Below are positions 1-6,231 of a stretch of DNA of 11,516 nt, piece by piece (position 1 is the stretch's first letter; each line of letters begins with the position of its first letter). The stretch covers positions 1 through 11,516 of the forward strand of contig CAJOQZ010000098.1 in assembly GCA_905236585.1 (NCBI GenBank). Direction: 5' to 3'. The position numbers and the translations under genes are program-made. The notes beneath the pieces are model-generated. The model saw only the letters and a list, made by a program, of their open reading frames with translations. It searched no databases and was not told the origin of the DNA. Origin of the DNA: an uncultured Lachnospiraceae bacterium. GTDB lineage: Bacteria; Bacillota; Clostridia; Lachnospirales; Lachnospiraceae.

Positions 1-941
1 CAGATGATATGGTCGGCACTGACCTTCTTAAGGGATTCGTACATCACGTCCGCACACGGCCGCAAATTGTTGACCGGCGGATCGTCGAACACCTTGCAGC
101 ACATCTTCCCCTGCGCGTTGTCGACGATCTGTAAGTGTCTGCCGCCCGGCGCGATATACACCGTGTTGGGCTTTAGCACTTCTCCTTCCTCGGCTTCCTT
201 AACCGTCAGATTCGACTGCGCGTTGATGCGCTCCGCCAAAGAAGCGGTAAACCCCTTGGGCATATGCTGAACAATCACCATCGGTACCCCGATGTTCTTA
301 GGGAACATCGGCAGCAAGGTATGAAGCGCCTGCGGTCCTCCGGTTGAACTGGCGATCGCGACAAGCGAATACTTCCCGTGATAATTCGAAGGAGGCGCAA
401 GTTTAATCGACTGCGCTCCGCCGCCCGCATGGGAGGAAAGGGATCTGTCTGCCAATGTCTTCGGCGGGGTCGCCCGCCTTGCTACCGGTGGCGGCGCTGC
501 TTTGACCGCGTCACCCGATAGATATGCCGGTTTGCTCACTGCCTTGTCCTTTACCGCAAAATGTAACGCGTGCACCAAACGATTCGTGAATGCCATCCGC
601 TGCTCCGGCGTCAATCGGAACGGGCGGGATAAATAATCCACCGCACCAAGTTCCACCGCTCTCGCCTGCAGGGCGTCATCCGCACCAACAACCGAACCGA
701 TCGCAATAACAGGCGTCTTCACTTTCTCGCTTTTCAAGCGCTGGAGCAAATTTTCTCCGGTCAGCTTCGGCATTTCGAGATTCAGCGTCACCGCATCAAA
801 AGAACCCTTCGTTATGCGATTGTATGCCATTTCTCCGTCTACACAAGGATCTGTGGCTTGAAAGTTCTGTACGGAGTTGATTATATCACACATCAACTTT
901 CGCATGAGTGCAGAGTTATCCGCCACCAAAATATTATACAT
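1..941 (-). CDS. cheB: CheB protein-glutamate methylesterase, 5' part (3' end outside window), with degenerate receiver domain
   Basis: CheB removes methyl groups from chemoreceptor glutamates (and deamidates glutamines) during chemotactic adaptation in the cytoplasm. Reading the minus strand from the ATG at 941-939 gives 313 open codons to the window edge; about 40 C-terminal residues of a typical 350-residue CheB are missing. Residues 1-108 form a receiver domain, about 110-190 an Ala/Pro-rich linker, and 191 onward the CheB methylesterase domain. The catalytic Ser is seen in the STGG motif (S199) and the catalytic His in VQHMP (H226); the third residue, Asp, lies off the window. The receiver is unusual: the phospho-acceptor position reads LNLEMP (N54) instead of LDxxMP, the acidic pair is D8-N9, and the conserved Lys is R106. 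The ATG directly follows the TAG stop of the PilZ gene, with a G-rich SD-like stretch (GGGGG) six bases upstream. The family call is secure; phosphorylation-independent behaviour is inference. Confidence 0.95.
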   Translation of the reverse strand, partial: MYNILVADNSALMRKLMCDIINSVQNFQATDPCVDGEMAYNRITKGSFDAVTLNLEMPKLTGENLLQRLKSEKVKTPVIAIGSVVGADDALQARAVELGAVDYLSRPFRLTPEQRMAFTNRLVHALHFAVKDKAVSKPAYLSGDAVKAAPPPVARRATPPKTLADRSLSSHAGGGAQSIKLAPPSNYHGKYSLVAIASSTGGPQALHTLLPMFPKNIGVPMVIVQHMPKGFTASLAERINAQSNLTVKEAEEGEVLKPNTVYIAPGGRHLQIVDNAQGKMCCKVFDDPPVNNLRPCADVMYESLKKVSADHII

Positions 942-1685
942 CTAAACCCCCATCTTCTTCTTGCGAATCTTGCGTTCCGTCTCAAAAATATAACGAATGA
1001 TCAGTTCCTGACAGTGGGAATCTTTATAAAGGATCTTCACACGGTAGGAATGTCTGCTGTCCCCCTCGGGCAGTTCCGCCTCTCCGATAATCTGTCCGAT
1101 CAGATTGATATTGTGCACCGCTCCCTTGGGATCGATCGTAAAATGCAGCAGCAGATATTCGATTCCCGAAAGGTCGTCCTTCGTAAGAAAACGCATCCCT
1201 CCGCCGCTGATATTCATGATCATTCCATGCCCGGAACGCGGCGGGTGCTCTTCGTCTTCGTTCAAAAGACCCGTAATCTCCGCCATTTTCTCCAATGTCC
1301 CCGCCCTTGCGTCGAGTTCGACGTAGGTCAAGTCCATCATGCAGTCAAGTCGATAATACTCCCGTCGCTGAAATTTATCAAGTTGTGTCGTTAATTTGAT
1401 CTGTAAAAGATAAAAATTGTTCCGGCGGATGCGTCCTAAAATATCGACGTCCGCCCGCTTTAATCCGGCATCCGTCGTAAAAACCATCTCATAACGCAGC
1501 CCCATCGGGATCAAAACCATACGCCCCGCCCGCATCGGCATGGTAATCTCAATCGTGCCGTCAGGCAGAACGTCATGTATGCTTGAGACATAATGCCCGT
1601 CGTCCGCGGAATAGCCCTCACGGCTTACCGTCTGAACCGCGCGGATATCAACTTTCGTTCCGGGAAGCAAATTTTCGTTATTCAT
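942..1685 (-). CDS. PilZ-domain c-di-GMP-binding protein, YcgR/flagellar-brake type
   Basis: Residue numbers here count from the upstream ATG (1691-1689), giving 249 residues. Residues about 10-100 resemble the N-terminal YcgR/PilZN beta domain. The PilZ domain follows, with the c-di-GMP-binding signature RRxxxR at R109-R114 and the second motif NISGGG at 160-165. Both binding motifs look intact, so it should bind c-di-GMP. In known family members (YcgR, Bacillus YpfA/DgrA) ligand-bound protein acts on the flagellar stator or switch to slow or stop rotation; that role here is inferred from family and context. The C-terminus is Lys/Arg-rich. Two in-frame ATGs exist, at 1691 and 1685. AGGAG at 1698-1694 is only 2 bases from the first but 8 from the second, so I place the start at 1685 (247 residues). 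It sits 27 bases after flhG and directly abuts cheB, suggesting cotranscription. Confidence 0.9.
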   Translation of the reverse strand: MNNENLLPGTKVDIRAVQTVSREGYSADDGHYVSSIHDVLPDGTIEITMPMRAGRMVLIPMGLRYEMVFTTDAGLKRADVDILGRIRRNNFYLLQIKLTTQLDKFQRREYYRLDCMMDLTYVELDARAGTLEKMAEITGLLNEDEEHPPRSGHGMIMNISGGGMRFLTKDDLSGIEYLLLHFTIDPKGAVHNINLIGQIIGEAELPEGDSRHSYRVKILYKDSHCQELIIRYIFETERKIRKKKMGV

Positions 1686-1693
1686 CCCCATAT

Positions 1694-1698
1694 CTCCT
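1694..1698 (-). promoter_or_regulatory. Ribosome binding site (AGGAG) of the PilZ gene
   Basis: AGGAG is read on the minus strand in the short flhG-PilZ gap. Its spacing is 2 bases to the ATG at 1691 and 8 bases to the ATG at 1685, which favours the downstream start. Confidence 0.6.
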
Positions 1699-1712
1699 GT
1701 TATGATAGTGCA

Positions 1713-2588
1713 TTAACCCCGCCGCAAAAAAGAATTGAACAGCTGCGTAATCCCCCACCTTGCCGAGACGCTTCCCGTCGGGCGGTTTAGGAGTTTGTCC
1801 GTAAGATTCGAAAACGCCCTTGCCGCCGGAGCATTCGGTGAAACAATCGAAATAATCTGCTGGTTGCGCACCGCCCGTTCCAGCGAGGCGTCCATCGGCA
1901 CATTTCCGAGATACGACAGGCTGCCGTTAAGGAAACGGGAAACGACCGAACTTAATTTTTCATACACCGCTTTCGCTTCCTCTTCGGATGTCACCCGGTT
2001 CGCAACAAGGTAAATATTCGTCGTTTCTTTCATGAAGCGCGGGTTCTTATACAGCGCCTTGATAAGCGAATAGGAATCCGTCAGCGAACTCGGCTCCGGC
2101 GTCGATACCAAAAGCACTTCGGGACTTGCCAGAACAAAATCCATCACGCTTTCCGACACGCCCGCTCCGGTGTCGATCAAAAGGACGTCCGCCAACGTAT
2201 TCAACTGGGAGAGTTTATCGACAAGCCCGTCGAGTTGGTCGTGGGTCAGATCATTTAAGCCCACGATTCCCGAACCGCCCGAAATGAACCCGATCCCCTC
2301 GGGGCCTTCGGTGATGATCTCGCTGATCGACATATTCCCGTAGATCACGTCGCTTAAATTATATTTCGGCAGGGTGCCGAACATGACTTCGACATTCGCC
2401 AGTCCGAAGTCCGCATCGAATATGATCACACGCTTGCCCCGCCGCGTAAACTGCACCGCCAGGTTGACCGCCATATTCGACTTGCCGACGCCGCCTTTTC
2501 CGCTGGTGATCGTAATCACGCGGGCATTTAAGATGTTGTTCTGGTTGCGCAGTTTGACGATGTTGCGCAGCTGTTCCGCCTGATCCAT
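1713..2588 (-). CDS. flhG: FlhG (YlxH) MinD-like ATPase controlling flagellar number and position
   Basis: FlhG is a MinD/ParA-family ATPase that works with the GTPase FlhF and C-ring proteins to set where and how many flagella form. The N-terminus carries the DQAxxLR motif (D2-R8, DQAEQLR), the known activator element that stimulates FlhF GTP hydrolysis. A deviant Walker A, KGGVGKS, lies at 31-37 (signature K31, P-loop K36). The FDADFGLAN stretch at 57-65 is the switch/Walker A' segment, and LLIDTGAG is the Walker B-like region. The last 15 or so residues alternate hydrophobic and basic residues, consistent with a MinD-type membrane-targeting amphipathic helix. The length of 291 residues is normal. 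A GTG at 2591 is also possible, but the ATG at 2588 is better spaced from GGAGG, matches the usual position of DQA, and overlaps the flhF TGA as TGATG, implying translational coupling. Confidence 0.96.
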   Translation of the reverse strand: MDQAEQLRNIVKLRNQNNILNARVITITSGKGGVGKSNMAVNLAVQFTRRGKRVIIFDADFGLANVEVMFGTLPKYNLSDVIYGNMSISEIITEGPEGIGFISGGSGIVGLNDLTHDQLDGLVDKLSQLNTLADVLLIDTGAGVSESVMDFVLASPEVLLVSTPEPSSLTDSYSLIKALYKNPRFMKETTNIYLVANRVTSEEEAKAVYEKLSSVVSRFLNGSLSYLGNVPMDASLERAVRNQQIISIVSPNAPAARAFSNLTDKLLNRPTGSVSARWGITQLFNSFLRRG

Positions 2589-4087
2589 CACTGTCCTCCC
2601 AACAACTGTTTGACTAAGTTCTGGGTATCCAAAACAGCAAGGTTCTTCACCACATCCTGACCGTCCGCCACATAGGATAACGACTTGTCCGCGTACTGCC
2701 TGATATTATAGATATTGCCGTACGTCGTAGTCTCGTCGAGTTTGGTAAAAATCAGGTCAAAATCCGTAAACTCCTTATATGAATCAACGATCGCCTTCAG
2801 ATCCTGATACTTTGTCGTCGCCGAAAGCACCAGATAGATCGACGTGTCGTATTTGTCATCCACCTGCTCCAAAATTCTGCGGATCGCGGATTTCTGCTCT
2901 TCATTCTGATGGGAAAAACCAAACGTGTCCACAAGGATCAGGTCATTATTGCGATACTTGCGGATGACCTCATTTAAGTTCGTGTCCGACTTTATCACTT
3001 CAAACGGGCTGTTAAGCATGATATCCGCGTATTCATGGAGTTGGTCCACCGCCTTGATCCGGTAGGTGTCCGCCGTTAAAAACGCGATATTCTTATCCTC
3101 ATTCAATTTGAAACGCGCCGCGATCTTCGCAAGCGTCGTCGTCTTGCCGACGCCGGTCGGTCCGACGAAAAAGACGACCTTCGGGCGGTTCGCGCCGATA
3201 ACGATGGGCTTGGGTCTGCCGAGTTTTAACACCATCTTCTGGTAGACGCTCGACATCAAAGTCTCGATATTCGTCTGCGGCATCATGACGTTGTCGATAT
3301 CGTTTAGAATATCGTTGACATACCGCTCGTCAACTTCATTGTCGAGCAGGGTGTTGTAAAGCATTTTAATTACACCGTAATGCGTGCCGACGGCAGGGCG
3401 CTTCTCCTCTACCGTAATATCCTGCACACGGTCAACTGCCGCAGCATCAGGAAGCCGTCCCGTCCCGGAAAGATTCGGCATGCGCCCGGTTCCCGACAGA
3501 TTCGGCATGCGCCCGGTTCCCGACAGATTCGGCATACGACCGGTTCCTGACAAATCCGGCATCCTCGAAGTTTGCGACATATTCGGCATTCTGCCCGTCG
3601 CCTGGTTGACGCCGCCTTCCCTGCGGTATTCTGTCACCTGCACCGGATCGTTGTATTTGATGATCGTCGCATTCTTATCGTAGGTGCTTGCCGCGGGAAG
3701 CGGTGAAACCTGCGCCTGGGAAATGACCTCGCCGACTTCTTTGAACGCGCTGCGCAGGTCATCCTTGGCGTTAAGGATCGGATCTTCTTTTTTCGGACTG
3801 CGGGCGGAGGCAAGGGTGTCTTCATTCGCAACCGCGGAAAACCGGTGGTTCTCTTCTTTTTTTACCGTTGCGGGCTTCTCGCCTGCAGACGGCGGAAGCA
3901 CCGTCCGCTCCGAAGAATCGTCTTCTATTGCCGCCGTGACCCGGTAGGTATGCTTTTTGAAAAAGCCAAAAAGACCGGGGGCGCTAACCTCTTTTACATT
4001 CAAAATAACAGGTTCGCCGCCCAGTTCTTCTTTTGCTTTTGCAATCGCCTCTTCTTCTGTCTTCCCTTCGTATGTATTGATCTTCAT
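2588..4087 (-). CDS. flhF: FlhF, SRP-type GTPase of flagellar placement, with long repeat-bearing linker
   Basis: FlhF is the third SRP-type GTPase beside Ffh and FtsY. It dimerises on GTP at the membrane and recruits early flagellar components to the assembly site. The 499 residues begin with the FlhF N-terminal basic domain (about 1-52). A long low-complexity linker follows (about 55-235), containing five nine-residue repeats at 166-210. The NG domain comes last: G1 GPTGVGKTT at 309-317, DTYRIKAVDQL at 340-350, G3 DTFG at 387-390 and G4 TKLD at 448-451. The protein is clearly longer than Bacillus FlhF (about 366 residues), the excess being linker. The G3 motif is unusual: DTFGFS where SRP GTPases usually have DTAGR. 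The ATG at 4087 follows an in-frame TAA 8 codons upstream and lacks a nearby SD; the nearest, GGAAGGA, is about 34 bases upstream in a hairpin loop. The stop overlaps the flhG ATG. Confidence 0.96.
   Translation of the reverse strand: MKINTYEGKTEEEAIAKAKEELGGEPVILNVKEVSAPGLFGFFKKHTYRVTAAIEDDSSERTVLPPSAGEKPATVKKEENHRFSAVANEDTLASARSPKKEDPILNAKDDLRSAFKEVGEVISQAQVSPLPAASTYDKNATIIKYNDPVQVTEYRREGGVNQATGRMPNMSQTSRMPDLSGTGRMPNLSGTGRMPNLSGTGRMPNLSGTGRLPDAAAVDRVQDITVEEKRPAVGTHYGVIKMLYNTLLDNEVDERYVNDILNDIDNVMMPQTNIETLMSSVYQKMVLKLGRPKPIVIGANRPKVVFFVGPTGVGKTTTLAKIAARFKLNEDKNIAFLTADTYRIKAVDQLHEYADIMLNSPFEVIKSDTNLNEVIRKYRNNDLILVDTFGFSHQNEEQKSAIRRILEQVDDKYDTSIYLVLSATTKYQDLKAIVDSYKEFTDFDLIFTKLDETTTYGNIYNIRQYADKSLSYVADGQDVVKNLAVLDTQNLVKQLLGGQ
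2594..2600 (-). promoter_or_regulatory. Ribosome binding site (GGGAGGA) of flhG, inside the flhF 3' end
   Basis: GGGAGGA is read on the minus strand within the last codons of flhF. The GGAGG core is 6 bases from the ATG at 2588 but only 3 from the GTG at 2591, which selects the ATG. Confidence 0.6.
3458..3592 (-). repeat. Tandem 27-bp repeat (five units) in the flhF linker
   Basis: Five consecutive 27-base units encode nine-residue repeats of the form RMPNLSGTG (FlhF residues 166-210), with a sixth partial unit starting RLPD. The middle copies are nearly or fully identical in DNA: 3482-3508 and 3509-3535 match base for base, and 3455-3481 differs at a few positions. The units nearest the N-terminus are more diverged (RMPNMSQTS, RMPDLSGTG). 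The unit length is a multiple of three, so copy changes keep the frame. The pattern suggests recent expansion by slippage or unequal recombination within a disordered linker. Confidence 0.92.
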
Positions 4088-4106
4088 GGTATTATCATAA
4101 ACAGTC

Positions 4107-4137
4107 GCCGCTTTTTATTCGTCCTTCCAAAAGCGGC
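4107..4137 (-). promoter_or_regulatory. Perfect 9-bp inverted repeat (hairpin) in the flhA-flhF gap
   Basis: On the minus strand GCCGCTTTT and AAAAGCGGC form a perfect 9-bp stem around a 13-base loop, starting at the flhA stop codon. The loop contains GGAAGGA, an SD-like sequence. No T-tract follows on the minus strand, so it is not a classic intrinsic terminator. It could influence flhF translation or mark an RNA processing site; function is unknown. Confidence 0.55.
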
Positions 4138-6203
4138 TACGCCGTAATCATTCCGATCGATTCGATCTCGACATTCGGCTCGATCTCGTTATAGGATACA
4201 ACGACCAGATCAGCGAAAAAGTCTTCCGAAATCTTCTTGAAGTACATCCGCACAATCGGCGAGCAGACCACGATCGGATTGCGTCCGAGTTCTTCGAGTT
4301 TTCGAATCTCTTCCCGCGTCGATTCCATAATCTTGTTGATCCGCTCGGGATCAAGCGTAAGATACGCGCCGCCTTCCGTCTGCTTGATCGACGCCATGAT
4401 CTCCTGCTCCACCTTCGGATCTACGGTAACGACCTGATTCTTCATGCCTTCGCCGGTCACGAAATAACGTCCGGAAATGGCGCGTTTTAATCCGGTACGG
4501 ACATACTCGGTCAATACGTCGGTATCGTGCGTCGTAGACGCATGATCCGCCAAAATTTCGAAGATGGAAAGCAAATCGCGGATCGAAATGCCCTCGGAAA
4601 GCAAATTCTGCAATACTTTCTGAATATCGCCCAAGCCGAGCATCGCGGGGGTGAGTTCCTCGACAAGCACCGGATTCGTCTCTTTTAAGTTGTTGACAAG
4701 GTTCTGAACATCCTGACGCGTCAAGAGTTCCGCGATATGCTGCCGCACGACTTCGGTCAGATGCGTCGCAATGATCGAAGGCGGATCGACAACGGTATAG
4801 CCCAAACTCTCGGCACGTTCGCGCTGTCCTTCGGTAATCCAGAGCGCCGGAAGGTGGAAGGACGGCTCTTCCGTTCGGATGCCGACGATCTCTTCCTCGA
4901 CGTAGCCCGGATTCATTGCCATATAGTGGTCGAACATGATCTCGCCCTCGGCAACCTGTATGCCCTTGATCTTGATAATATACTGCGACGGGTTCAACTG
5001 GATGTTGTCGCGCAGACGGATGATCGGAACAACCGTACCAAGTTCGAGCGCAATCTGCCGACGGATCATTACGACACGGTCAAGCAGGTCGCCGCCCTGG
5101 TTCACATCCGCCAAAGGAATGATGCCGTAGCCGAACTCCAGCTCGATCGGGTCAACCGAAAGCAGGGAGACCACATTCTCCGGACGGCGGATTTCCTCCG
5201 CTTCGTCCTCTTCTTCCATGACTTCGGAAGCGATCTCTTCCTTGCCTATCGTCGTCTGCATCGTGCGACCCGATACAATGAATGCCGAACCGAACGCCGC
5301 GAACAGGAAGAAATTCAACGGCGTCACCGTGCCTAGGAAAATCAATGCGCCGCCGACAATATATAATACTTTCGGAATGCCGAACAACTGACGGACCAGC
5401 GTTCCCGAAAGATCCATTTCTTTGGAACCTTTGGTAACAAGAATACCTGTCGAAAGGGAGATCAGCATAGAAGGAATCTGGGAGGACAGACCGTCGCCGA
5501 TGGTAAGGATGCCGTACTGGTTCAACGCGTCCACCGCGCCCATTCCGCCGCGGGTCACGCCCATGATGATGCCGCCCGCGAGGTTTACCGCCGTAAGTAT
5601 AAGTCCCGCCGTCGCATCTCCTTTTACGTACTTCGTAGCACCGTCCATGCTTCCGAAGAAACTCGACTCGTCCTGCAGTTTCTGTCTGCGTTCTTTTGCC
5701 TGTTCGTCATTGATCGCGCCGGTATTCAAGTCGGCGTCGATCGCCATCTGCTTACCGGGCATTGCGTCCAATGTAAAACGCGCCGTTACTTCGGATACAC
5801 GTTCGGAACCTTTATTGATCACGACGAACTGAATGATTACCAAAATGATGAAAATGATCGCGCCGATGATGATATCGCCGCCGCCGACGAACTGTCCGAA
5901 CGTCTCAACGACGTTGCCCGGAGAGCCGGTCGTTAAAATAAGACGCGTCGAAGAAACGTTGAGCGAAATCCGAAAGATCGTCGTAAACAGCAAAATCGTC
6001 GGGAAATTCGACATATCAAGAACTTCTTTGCAGAAGATCGTGTTCATCAGGATGATCAACGCAACCGAAATATTAAGCGCCAGCATGACGTCGAGCATCG
6101 CCGACGGAATCGGAACAATGAAGAACACAACAGCCGCCAGAATATAGGCGGTAATCCCGAGGTCGGTGCGCTTGATTCCGAATCGCTGTTCTACTGCTTC
6201 CAA
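4137..6203 (-). CDS. flhA: FlhA, flagellar type III export gate protein (FHIPEP family)
   Basis: FlhA forms the nonameric cytoplasmic ring of the flagellar export gate; it uses the proton motive force and docks chaperone-substrate complexes. The 688 residues match the usual FlhA length. Hydrophobic segments from about 16 to 310 make the membrane domain, with strong ones near 16-36, 38-56, 110-130, 200-216, 233-256 and 278-310. The FHIPEP family signature region, around residues 142-165, includes MPGKQMAIDADLNTG. An acidic linker follows (about 325-345, EEEDEAEE), then the soluble C-terminal domain ending at residue 688. The start is a TTG at 6203-6201. AAGGAG lies 8 bases upstream, and translation from there gives the expected N-terminus. 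It follows flhB after 28 bases and precedes flhF by 49. No key departure from the family was noticed. Confidence 0.97.
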   Translation of the reverse strand: MEAVEQRFGIKRTDLGITAYILAAVVFFIVPIPSAMLDVMLALNISVALIILMNTIFCKEVLDMSNFPTILLFTTIFRISLNVSSTRLILTTGSPGNVVETFGQFVGGGDIIIGAIIFIILVIIQFVVINKGSERVSEVTARFTLDAMPGKQMAIDADLNTGAINDEQAKERRQKLQDESSFFGSMDGATKYVKGDATAGLILTAVNLAGGIIMGVTRGGMGAVDALNQYGILTIGDGLSSQIPSMLISLSTGILVTKGSKEMDLSGTLVRQLFGIPKVLYIVGGALIFLGTVTPLNFFLFAAFGSAFIVSGRTMQTTIGKEEIASEVMEEEDEAEEIRRPENVVSLLSVDPIELEFGYGIIPLADVNQGGDLLDRVVMIRRQIALELGTVVPIIRLRDNIQLNPSQYIIKIKGIQVAEGEIMFDHYMAMNPGYVEEEIVGIRTEEPSFHLPALWITEGQRERAESLGYTVVDPPSIIATHLTEVVRQHIAELLTRQDVQNLVNNLKETNPVLVEELTPAMLGLGDIQKVLQNLLSEGISIRDLLSIFEILADHASTTHDTDVLTEYVRTGLKRAISGRYFVTGEGMKNQVVTVDPKVEQEIMASIKQTEGGAYLTLDPERINKIMESTREEIRKLEELGRNPIVVCSPIVRMYFKKISEDFFADLVVVSYNEIEPNVEIESIGMITA

Positions 6204-6211
6204 ACCTTCTA

Positions 6212-6217
6212 CTCCTT
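6212..6217 (-). promoter_or_regulatory. Ribosome binding site (AAGGAG) selecting the flhA TTG start
   Basis: AAGGAG on the minus strand in the flhB-flhA gap lies 8 bases before TTG at 6203-6201. No ATG lies nearby in frame, so this site supports the TTG as the true start. Confidence 0.75.
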
Positions 6218-6231
6218 AGACGTTCTATGCA

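Noticed and set aside
4..270. Plus-strand frame at the window start
   Set aside because: It is the complement of the cheB methylesterase coding region, which reads cleanly on the minus strand.
932..937. TATAAT-like hexamer on the minus strand just after the cheB start codon
   Set aside because: It falls on codons 2-3 of cheB, and there is no TTGACA-like element about 17 bases upstream, so it is a chance match.
858..1394. 178-codon plus-strand frame opposite the PilZ gene
   Set aside because: It is antisense to a protein with intact PilZ motifs and shows no recognisable domain.
3194..3201. GCCGATAA, resembling a sigma-28 flagellar -10 element, on the plus strand
   Set aside because: It is inside flhF, on the wrong strand for this operon, and lacks a TAAA-type -35 at the right distance.
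4107..4137. Intrinsic terminator between flhA and flhF
   Set aside because: The stem is perfect but no T-run follows on the minus strand, and the operon continues immediately. It is kept only as a possible regulatory hairpin.
4737..5336. 199-codon open frame on the plus strand opposite flhA
   Set aside because: It is a shadow of the flhA coding sequence; composition and lack of motifs argue against a real gene.
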